A stretch of 47,996 bases of DNA, from positions 1 to 47,996 of the forward strand of contig DATNFP010000017.1 of assembly GCA_035606335.1 (NCBI GenBank), given 5' to 3'. The position numbers and the translations under genes are program-made. This DNA comes from DATNFP01 sp035606335. GTDB lineage: Bacteria > Bacteroidota > Bacteroidia > Chitinophagales > Chitinophagaceae. Of the stretch, positions 18,975 through 25,919 are shown piece after piece. The notes beneath the pieces are model-generated. The model was not told the origin of the DNA, did no database searches, and worked only from the letters and a program-made list of their open reading frames with translations. Every line of letters begins with the position of its first letter. Within the stretch, counting starts at the first letter, position 1.

Positions 18975-19427
18975 CTACGACTTAATATTAGCTCCAAGTA
19001 CCGATAGTTTGCTATAGTACTCGTCTATTTTGACTAAACTTATTGCTAAATTTTGCCCTTTAAATATGTAATACATATTCTGCACTTGATGCAAACAAAC
19101 AACATTCCAAAAATGAATTAATGGTATGAAATCACTATCCTGCAGGATGATATGTCCATTATTTTCCTTTAAATAAAACAAGCGATTATCTATATCTAAT
19201 TTCAATCTACCGGCCTTATCAAAACTACAACAAGTGATAAGCACATCCCTCGTTAGAAGAATTGGTTCTATATCTAAATCAAGAAACTTTCCGAGAATAA
19301 TTTTTTTAATTGTCTTGATCTCGATATATACATGTTCGACGCTTTCCATGGCAACAACCTCACCCACACCGTATCTCGTTTTCACAAAGTTGCCAATCTT
19401 TAGTCCTTTGGGATCCATAATTGGCAT
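18975..19427 (-). CDS. small protein of a Bacteroidota-specific accessory family
   Basis: This 150-residue protein begins with DPKGLKIGNFVKTRYGVGEVV, continues with LDIEPILLTRDVLITCCSF, and ends with the pattern VVCLHQVQNMYYIFKGQNLAI. This order (LKIGNWV..., EPIPLT-type segment, I-x-VHQLQNLYF-type segment) is one I recognise from numerous small Bacteroidota proteins, often encoded in prophages and other accessory DNA; their function is unknown. The start may be Met1 or Met4. It sits just downstream of the tRNA on the opposite strand, at the edge of a strip of decayed genes. Confidence 0.65.
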   Translation of the reverse strand: MPIMDPKGLKIGNFVKTRYGVGEVVAMESVEHVYIEIKTIKKIILGKFLDLDIEPILLTRDVLITCCSFDKAGRLKLDIDNRLFYLKENNGHIILQDSDFIPLIHFWNVVCLHQVQNMYYIFKGQNLAISLVKIDEYYSKLSVLGANIKS

Positions 19428-19614
19428 TTTTGATGACTTGATAACCTAATCAAAGGAAAGCCATGCCATTGGGATATTTAAATTGTTAAATACTGATGAG
19501 ATTAATTAAATTGTATATTTTTTATGAATCATAATTTGAGCAATAAAATTTATTCCTGTATTTTATATGCTGCGCTCAGTTAAGAATTAGCAGCCACGAA
19601 CGCATGGAGGTGGG

Positions 19615-20023
19615 AAAAAAACTGCTTAAGCCACTGATCAAATTATGGAAATGCTTTCCAATTTGCTTTGCTGGTCCAAGTCTCAAATGGAAGGCGCTGT
19701 TGTATATCTGGCTGGAGTAAATCTGCTTACTATGCTTACACAACTATCGAAATGGAAAAAGACTGGCTGCGAAAAAAGGCATTACCCTTCACTATCGGAT
19801 AGATGCCGATATAGCTGTATTGATCAGGATAAAAAGGATGCGCTCTTTTCAATGACATCGGGCTCAACATTTGGAACGAACAATAAAAAGGGCGTAGGTC
19901 TGGGATTACTCCTATGTAAAGAGTTTATGGAGCGAAGGTGGTCGTATAGATTTTGATAGCGCACTCGGCAATGGTTCCAGCTTTTTTATTTTTATCCCGC
20001 TCGGAGTTAAAAGCTGCCATTAA
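19615..20023 (+). pseudogene. remnant of a sensor histidine kinase
   Basis: Three reading frames together spell the C-terminal part of a Bacteroidota histidine kinase. Frame 1 gives ATDQIMEMLSNLLCWSKSQMEG. A shift gives GITLHYRIDADIAVLI. A second shift gives DQD joined directly to KKDALFSMTSGSTFGTNN and the G2-type box KGVGLGLLLCKEF. A third shift (near 19938) gives GGRIDFDSALGNGSSFFIFIPLG, with a stop at 20021-20023. The N box and first glycine box expected between DQD and KKDALF are missing, so an internal deletion is likely. The phospho-accepting domain is also absent, and a TAA lies in frame just upstream. Confidence 0.85.
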
Positions 20024-20044
20024 TAATGGAACGCATGCAAACAG

Positions 20045-20535
20045 CTATCGCACTATCGTCAATTTTTCAATGAATTTTCCCTGAGTGCCATTTATGCTAA
20101 TAATATAATTTCCTGTTGCCAGATCGCTGACATCAATACTATTGCTATAATGACTTGCAGATTCGACCTGCAATTGCTTTACAGCTTGTCCCTGCATGTT
20201 GTATAAAGTAATATTAAATGGCTGAGTCGAATTCCAGTCGAGATCGATATATACAATGTTGCGTGCAGGTACAGGATAAAAATTCGCATGACCGCCAGTA
20301 TTGATTACCGGCTGCACATCGAGTGAGTATGCCTGATAGTAAAAATAGTACACGCTGTGAGGCGCTGCGGGCCAGCTGCCTGCCACTGCATTCCAATCAT
20401 AGTTGGATTGAGATGTTTCCTGGTTATAGCTGTTATAAGCACAGGCATAGCTTTGAAATTACCAGTATTGGAGGCCATTATTAAAGATGTAGCTATGCTT
20501 TGGCGGCTTTCAGGAAATGGATATAGATTTCACTG
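20045..20535 (-). pseudogene. remnant of a T9SS-secreted protein
   Basis: The open part encodes the C-terminus of a T9SS cargo protein. The sorting domain is recognisable by NFYPVPARNIVYIDL, NITLYNMQGQAVKQLQV, DVSDLATGNYIISI and the terminal KLTIVR. Upstream in the same frame the similarity goes on (FQSYACAYNSYNQETSQSNY, KPPKHSYIFNNGLQYW) but is broken by TAA at 20459-20461 and TGA at 20510-20512. No start codon with a signal peptide is present. It is a decayed gene with a still-open 3' end. Confidence 0.8.
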
Positions 20536-20684
20536 CAGATAATCCCGGATTATCCTTATTCCATTGTCACATGCAACTGTGGGTTCATGACATTATTTGA
20601 CTACATCTAGTTCGTTAGATATGCTTTAAAACGGATAATCATGGTTTTGAAGAGGTTCAATCGCTTCAATACATACTCTCTATA

Positions 20685-20935
20685 TCAAGACAATATCAGC
20701 CCTTTCAATTCCCCATCACTCTCAGCTAGCTTCTGCAGGTATCCAGTCGTATGCAGACTTGTTCGCCCCATTTTGTAAAAGCATTTTTACGCAGGCTATT
20801 TGATTAGCTTTAAATTTATCATTCATTAAAGGATGCACTGCCCAATCGATAGGAGTACCACTATAGTATCATTGATCTTACGTCATTATCCATAGCATAT
20901 AGTTTTTTTAGAAAACACCTATTGGGCATTTACAA
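20685..20935 (-). pseudogene. remnant of an ankyrin-repeat protein
   Basis: Read on the minus strand, three frames spell ankyrin-like sequence: FLKKLYAMDNDVRSMIL, then GTPIDWAVHPLMNDKF and ACVKMLLQNGANKSAYDW, then YLQKLAESDGELKGLI before a TGA. The G-x-TPIDWAV and VKMLLQNGANKS parts fit the ankyrin consensus. At least two frameshifts and the lack of a start make it a pseudogene. Only one to two repeats are left. Confidence 0.7.
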
Positions 20936-20975
20936 TCTATATTGACAAAAAACCTAAATTACAAGCACATTTTAT

Positions 20976-22106
20976 GTGAAATTAGAAATGTTTTCAAAAA
21001 TAGTTGAACTCGAAAAGGCCTTTGATATTTTAATTTCTAAGTGCAGATTAGAAGAAAGCCCGGCCGAAGAAATGTTTGCAGCAGCCATACTATGGACGGA
21101 AGCTGTATGGGCTAAAGCGGAGGAAATGGGGCCAATATCACTGACCGATGAGCAGATAAAGGATGGACTTAGGTTAGCACAGTCTCCGGTTTTTGTTTGC
21201 GGTGTTCATCGTAGTGGCACAACACTAATGAGAGACTTGTTAGATGGTCATCCTGAATTGGTCGTATTTCCTTCAGAAGGAAGTTACTATGTTAGTCTTG
21301 AACATAAGCTACTTGTATTACCCAAAGGTAAATGGGCCAAATATATGGGAATAGAATGGCTTCGCAGATTGGCAAATCCCATCAATCAGCCTCCATTTTG
21401 GGTACTTGGACGAAGCACTGATACAAGCTCTCACTACGTTGATTTCGCGAGGTACTTAATGACTTGGTGGTCTATTGTAAATAAAGAAAATTCGTTGTGG
21501 CCTCATATAACTATCATACTCGCATACGCATCCTGCACAAATAGGCTTACGGCAAAAGCCTGGGTAGATAAAACACCCACAAACGAACGTTTCCTAAATC
21601 GGATATGGCAGGAAATGCCCAACGCCAAAATAGTACACATGATTCGCGACCCGTTCACTACTCTATCCTCTCATAAAAAAATGGACAAATTTTTTAACCT
21701 GCGATATTCACTGCGTAATCTAAAATATTCCTTCCGGGTAGCTGCTCGGCAATCTGCGTCAAAGGATTCCCGGTATTTATTACTATGCTATGAAGATCTC
21801 TGCGAAAACCCTTCATTTGCTACAAAAGAACTAGCATCCTTTCTCGATATTGAAAATTCCGACATCTTAACCCAGCCTATGGTCGCAGGAGTTCCCTCTC
21901 CAGCCAATAGCATTTTTGCTAAAGAAGCACCCACCGGACAAATCCTGAAAGCAACTCAACACCCACAATATGAAACACTAAATATGGCAGAGCAGCAAAC
22001 CCTTGCTGCATATATGGGAAGCCTTGCCGGTAAGTTCGGTTATAAATTGGTGCCGGTAAAGCCTTTTCAGAAATTTTATTTTAGATTAAAGCACCGCCTC
22101 TTATAG
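20976..22106 (+). CDS. PAPS-dependent sulfotransferase family protein
   Basis: This 376-residue protein transfers a sulfuryl group from PAPS to an unknown acceptor. The 5'-phosphosulfate loop is CGVHRSGTTLMRDLL (residues 75-89), the acceptor-side stretch DKTPTN is at 198-203, and the 3'-phosphate binding segment HMIRDPFTTLSSH at about 221-233 places arginine and serine as in PF13469/PF00685. A C-terminal LLCYEDLCENP follows, as is common in the family. The start is GTG 20976 or ATG 20988. It precedes cysD-cysN, which make its donor, in the same direction. No signal peptide or membrane helix is seen, so it is probably cytosolic. Confidence 0.88.
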   Translation: MKLEMFSKIVELEKAFDILISKCRLEESPAEEMFAAAILWTEAVWAKAEEMGPISLTDEQIKDGLRLAQSPVFVCGVHRSGTTLMRDLLDGHPELVVFPSEGSYYVSLEHKLLVLPKGKWAKYMGIEWLRRLANPINQPPFWVLGRSTDTSSHYVDFARYLMTWWSIVNKENSLWPHITIILAYASCTNRLTAKAWVDKTPTNERFLNRIWQEMPNAKIVHMIRDPFTTLSSHKKMDKFFNLRYSLRNLKYSFRVAARQSASKDSRYLLLCYEDLCENPSFATKELASFLDIENSDILTQPMVAGVPSPANSIFAKEAPTGQILKATQHPQYETLNMAEQQTLAAYMGSLAGKFGYKLVPVKPFQKFYFRLKHRLL

Positions 22107-22219
22107 TTATTTTCCCGTATTGTTTTTTAAAAAGTCTTTTTCAGCTATTTTTAGTTGACCACGCTTTAATTAAAGATTAGTTTGAGGTCTTTACATAAAT
22201 AAAAATTTAAATTGCATTA

Positions 22220-22471
22220 ATGAAGGTGGAACGTAAGGCTGAGGAAGGTATATTTTTTAAAATACGGTTTAACACTGCTCATGGTGACACCGCCCTATAT
22301 TGGCGCATTATCATAGATGAGGAAGAATATCTTGCCACGTCTTTACAGTGTCTGGCACCCACTTATTCTGATGCCTCATTTGATAAAAAAGCCGGTGTGA
22401 TCAAATATCATATTGCAGGCAGGTGCAACGAATTCTATATAGATGATAATGACAACGCAACTTTCAAATAA
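22220..22471 (+). CDS. small conserved-looking protein in the PAPS operon
   Basis: This 83-residue protein starts at ATG 22220 and ends six bases before cysD, so it is almost surely co-transcribed with it. It is acidic and beta-rich, with GDTALYWRIIIDEEEYLATSLQC as its most distinctive part, and has no signal peptide or transmembrane helix. I do not recognise the family. Its position between the sulfotransferase and the ATP sulfurylase subunits suggests a role linked to sulfate activation or to the acceptor, but this is only inference from context. Confidence 0.65.
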   Translation: MKVERKAEEGIFFKIRFNTAHGDTALYWRIIIDEEEYLATSLQCLAPTYSDASFDKKAGVIKYHIAGRCNEFYIDDNDNATFK

Positions 22472-22477
22472 GGTACA

Positions 22478-23371
22478 ATGGACTATTTAGATATTCTGGA
22501 AGCTGAGGCTATTTATATATTAAGAGAGGTTGCTGCCCAATTCAAAAAACCAGTATTGCTCTTTTCAGGTGGCAAGGATTCTACGTTATTGATACATCTT
22601 TCTATAAAGGCATTTTATCCTGATGAACCACCATTTCCGGTGATGCATATTGATACCGGGCACAATTTTGAAGAAACATTGCAATTCAGGGATGAGTTAG
22701 TGAACAAATATGGATTGAAGCTTATTGTATGCAAGGTGGAAGACACCATACGCAAAAGAGGATTAGAAGAGCCTAAAGGCAAATTCCCAAGTAGAAACAT
22801 ATTGCAATCACAAACTCTGCTCGATGCCATCAATGAATTTGAATTTGATGCCTGCATAGGTGGTGGCCGTAGAGACGAAGAAAAAGCAAGAGCAAAGGAG
22901 CGTATATTTTCTGTAAGGAATGCCGCAGGTGGCTGGCAACCATACGACCAGCGACCTGAACTATGGGATTTATACAATGGTAATATTCATGAGGGGCAGA
23001 ATGTACGTGTGTTCCCGATAAGCAATTGGAGTGAACTGGATGTGTGGAACTATATCCGTCGTGAAAAAATAGAGCTTCCCTCACTTTATTTTGCACACCC
23101 TCGCCAATGCGTGCAATATAATAACAGGCTGATTGCAGTTTCCGATTACATGATACACGAGCCAACCGATGTGATAGTCAATACAAATGTGCGCTACAGA
23201 ACTATTGGAGATATGACGTGTACAGCCGCAATAGCATCAGAAGCTGCGGATATTAACAGCGTTATTAGTGAAATTGAAAACTCGCCAATAAGCGAAAGAG
23301 GCGAAACAAGAATGGACGACAGTATTTCCGACGCGGGTATGGAGGATAGAAAATTAAATGGATATTTCTAA
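22478..23371 (+). CDS. cysD: sulfate adenylyltransferase subunit 2
   Basis: This 297-residue protein is the small, catalytic subunit of ATP sulfurylase, which makes adenylyl sulfate from ATP and sulfate. The PP-loop SGGKDS is at residues 30-35. The family segments HIDTGHNFEETLQFRD, IGGGRRDEEKARAKERIFS and FPISNWSELDVWNYI are present, and the C-terminus ends in the usual MEDRKLNGYF-type tail. Length is normal (about 300). The last 14 bases overlap cysN, so the two subunits are translationally coupled. Confidence 0.97.
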   Translation: MDYLDILEAEAIYILREVAAQFKKPVLLFSGGKDSTLLIHLSIKAFYPDEPPFPVMHIDTGHNFEETLQFRDELVNKYGLKLIVCKVEDTIRKRGLEEPKGKFPSRNILQSQTLLDAINEFEFDACIGGGRRDEEKARAKERIFSVRNAAGGWQPYDQRPELWDLYNGNIHEGQNVRVFPISNWSELDVWNYIRREKIELPSLYFAHPRQCVQYNNRLIAVSDYMIHEPTDVIVNTNVRYRTIGDMTCTAAIASEAADINSVISEIENSPISERGETRMDDSISDAGMEDRKLNGYF

Positions 23372-24593
23372 TAAGACCTGGATGGATATCTTAAGATTTA
23401 TAACAGCAGGCAGTATTGACGATGGCAAAAGCACGTTGATCGGACGTTTGCTATATGATACAGAAAATATAAAAACTGACATACTCGATTCAATATCACT
23501 AAATGACAAAGAAACGAAAAGGCTCAATCTTGCCTTTCTTACAGATGGCCTGCGTTCAGAAAGGCTACATGGTATAACAATAGATATTGCTTACAAATAT
23601 TTTACAACACCTCAAAGAAAGTATATCATAATAGATGCCCCCGGCCATTTTCAATTTACAAGAAATCTTGTCACAGGCGCTTCCGTAGCAGAAGCTATAA
23701 TTATCTTAATAGATGCTGTGAACGGTGTTATGGCACAAACACGGCGTCATTTATTGGTAGCTTCATTTCTGCGGATGGAGCACGTTGTTGTAGCAATAAA
23801 CAAAATGGATCTTGTAAATTATGACGAAAATGTTTTTAATACCCTCAAAGATGAATTGCTGCAGATCACAAAAGATCTGGGTATCCCCGATATTGTTTTC
23901 ATACCAATATCTGCGCTCAATGGCGACAATGTAACTTCTCTTTCTTCAAAGATGAATTGGTATAAGGGTGCTACTCTGCTTGAATACCTTGAAAACTGCA
24001 ACAATAGCATTGATAATATATCTTCTCATTTGCGATTACCTGTGCAGCATAAAGGCACTAACGGTTATTATGGTAATTTGGTTTCAGGAACTTTGAAAAA
24101 AGGAGATACTGTTGTAATAAACCCACGCGGCAGAGAAGCAACAGTAGAAAAAATAATACACGGATACGAAGAAACGAACGAAGCCATTAGCGGACAAAAT
24201 ATTTATTTGCTTTTAGGTAGTGATGCAAACGTAGAAAGAGGCGATGTTCTGTCACACAAGGACAACCTTCCTGCTGATAACACAGAATTTGAAGCAGAGA
24301 TCTGTTGGCTGGATTCAAATCACCCTTTGCAAATAAATAAGGAATATATAATAAGGATAAACACAGCAACATCTTTATGCAGCATTACCGAAGTCATTTA
24401 CAAAATAGATATTGATACTTTTGAAAAACATCTGGATCAGCGATCTATTGCTGCTAACGAATTTGCACGAGTTAAAATAAAAACAGAAAACAATCTTGCT
24501 TACGATGCTTATTCTGCGTTACACAATACTGGCAGGGGAATCATTATAGATATTGATACAAACAATACCTTAGCTGCTTTTGTAATTAAATAA
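23358..24593 (+). CDS. cysN: sulfate adenylyltransferase subunit 1 (GTPase)
   Basis: This 411-residue GTPase subunit powers ATP sulfurylase. It has the EF-Tu-like G motifs: GSIDDGKST at 18-26, DAPGH at 93-97 and NKMD at 148-151. Beta-barrel domains follow. It is shorter than the E. coli subunit (about 475) and has no fused APS kinase domain; a separate cysC supplies that activity. The start overlaps cysD by 14 bases. The 3' end overlaps the convergent cysC by 24 bases. Confidence 0.96.
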   Translation: MDISNKTWMDILRFITAGSIDDGKSTLIGRLLYDTENIKTDILDSISLNDKETKRLNLAFLTDGLRSERLHGITIDIAYKYFTTPQRKYIIIDAPGHFQFTRNLVTGASVAEAIIILIDAVNGVMAQTRRHLLVASFLRMEHVVVAINKMDLVNYDENVFNTLKDELLQITKDLGIPDIVFIPISALNGDNVTSLSSKMNWYKGATLLEYLENCNNSIDNISSHLRLPVQHKGTNGYYGNLVSGTLKKGDTVVINPRGREATVEKIIHGYEETNEAISGQNIYLLLGSDANVERGDVLSHKDNLPADNTEFEAEICWLDSNHPLQINKEYIIRINTATSLCSITEVIYKIDIDTFEKHLDQRSIAANEFARVKIKTENNLAYDAYSALHNTGRGIIIDIDTNNTLAAFVIK

Positions 24594-25100
24594 AATAAAT
24601 TCCAGCAATCTGTCCGCGCAAGCTTCTACGGTTTCACTATCCGACTTTATTACCAGGTCAGGGGCTTGTGGTATTTCAAATGGATCATTAATACCCGTAA
24701 GGTTATGTATCTTATCCGGATGATCATCTGGAAGCAACGCCCTGCTATAAAGGCCTTTGGTATCCCGTTTTATTACTGTCTCAATATCGCAATCTATAAA
24801 TACAGTTTTCACATCAGGATACAGCTCACTTATTTCCTTTCTTATATCGTCATAAGGGTTGATCGTGCAAATAATTGCTACTATACCGGGAACCGACATT
24901 TTACTTGCCACAAAAGCAAGCCGCCTTATATTGGTATTCCTGTCTTCCTTCGAAAAGCCAAGGTCATCACTCAAAATTTTCCTGTACACATCTCCGTCAA
25001 TTATCTCAACAGGAATATCATTTTCCCGCAGCAGTTCCTTTACCCTCAAAGCTAAAGTAGTCTTACCGCTTCCCGAAAGCCCGCAAAATTGTATGATCAT
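24570..25100 (-). CDS. cysC: adenylylsulfate kinase
   Basis: This 176-residue kinase turns adenylyl sulfate into PAPS. The P-loop GLSGSGKT is at 7-14. The stretch DGDVYRKILSDDLGFSKEDRNTNIRRL matches the APS-binding region of CysC, and IPGIVA-type residues follow. The C-terminal FEIPQAPDLVI is likewise typical. It lies on the strand opposite to cysN and overlaps its end by 24 bases, an unusual arrangement since cysC is generally in the same operon. It starts 70 bases from the divergent secreted-protein gene. Confidence 0.95.
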   Translation of the reverse strand: MIIQFCGLSGSGKTTLALRVKELLRENDIPVEIIDGDVYRKILSDDLGFSKEDRNTNIRRLAFVASKMSVPGIVAIICTINPYDDIRKEISELYPDVKTVFIDCDIETVIKRDTKGLYSRALLPDDHPDKIHNLTGINDPFEIPQAPDLVIKSDSETVEACADRLLEFILFNYKSS

Positions 25101-25170
25101 TTATTATTTTTAAATTATGGTAAATAATATTTTTAATTCCTAATTTCACTTCACCTTAAATCTAATACAA

Positions 25171-25749
25171 ATGAAAAATCGCAGAAACATTGCAACGTTA
25201 ATCTTTTTTACCTTTTTTCAAATCATTTATGTTACTGCCAACGGTCAAAAGGCTAATTCATCACAAATAGAGCCACTACCAAAAGGCTGGCGCCCAACTG
25301 GCGACGCACGAAAGGACTATAAAATGGGAGTTGATAAGAAAGCAGGCCAGAAAGGAGTGGATGCTATAACTATTAAGTCTGAAGCCGATAAAATTAAGGG
25401 GTTCGGTGCACTGGCTAATTATATTAAGATTGATAAATATCTCGGTAAAAGAATTAGAATGACCGGCTACATGAGATCTGAAAAAGTAGATGGTTGGGCA
25501 GGGTTTTGGTTGCGTGTTGATGATTCGACTTCTCATGATAAAAGAGTCTTGTCCTTTGATAATATGTACGATAAAGCCATAAAGGAAACTACCGATTGGA
25601 CAAAATGTACCCTGGTGTTGGATGTTCCCAAAAATGGAACCACGATTGTGTATGGTGCGTTATTATCCGGGAAAGGTCAAATATGGTTTGATGATATAAA
25701 ATTTGACCTGGTGGGTGGTGAAGTTCCTGTTACGAGGGCGAGTAGATGA
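25171..25749 (+). CDS. secreted protein with jelly-roll (galactose-binding-like) type sequence
   Basis: This 192-residue protein has a signal peptide (roughly residues 1-26, ending NGQ). The mature part, with KYLGKRIRMTGYMRSEKVDG, WAGFWLRVDD, LSFDNMYDKAIKETTDWTK and GQIWFDDIKFDLV, matches a family of small bacterial proteins and domains of the carbohydrate-binding-like jelly-roll kind, in which the closing WFDDI strand is typical. Some homologues are annotated as transcription regulators, which the signal peptide here makes unlikely. It is divergent from cysC; any link to sulfation is unproven. Confidence 0.65.
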   Translation: MKNRRNIATLIFFTFFQIIYVTANGQKANSSQIEPLPKGWRPTGDARKDYKMGVDKKAGQKGVDAITIKSEADKIKGFGALANYIKIDKYLGKRIRMTGYMRSEKVDGWAGFWLRVDDSTSHDKRVLSFDNMYDKAIKETTDWTKCTLVLDVPKNGTTIVYGALLSGKGQIWFDDIKFDLVGGEVPVTRASR

Positions 25750-25892
25750 TTTATATCTAGGATTTGCCAACTTATATTTTCTTTTGCCCTTAGCTCCATT
25801 ACTACTATTAAGCTTCTGTTGCCACGCTCGCTTGTACATTCTGGGCATTGCTGTGCAACACTCTATTTATAAACTATAATAATTATCACATC

Positions 25893-25916
25893 GTCGAATT
25901 GCCGAATTGTCAAATT
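25893..25916. repeat. 8-base-period AATT repeat tract A
   Basis: Three consecutive 8-mers, GTCGAATT, GCCGAATT and GTCAAATT, end four bases before the stop codon of the minus-strand T9SS gene. The unit resembles GCCAAATT at 35407-35414. Confidence 0.55.
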
Positions 25917-25919
25917 GTT

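Noticed and set aside
18824..20975. Integrative element with tRNA-Lys as attachment site
   Set aside because: No integrase is present and no second copy of the tRNA 3' end was found by eye in the interval.
22478..25100. Assimilatory sulfate reduction cluster
   Set aside because: No PAPS/APS reductase, sulfite reductase or siroheme genes are present in the window, so only activation is supported.
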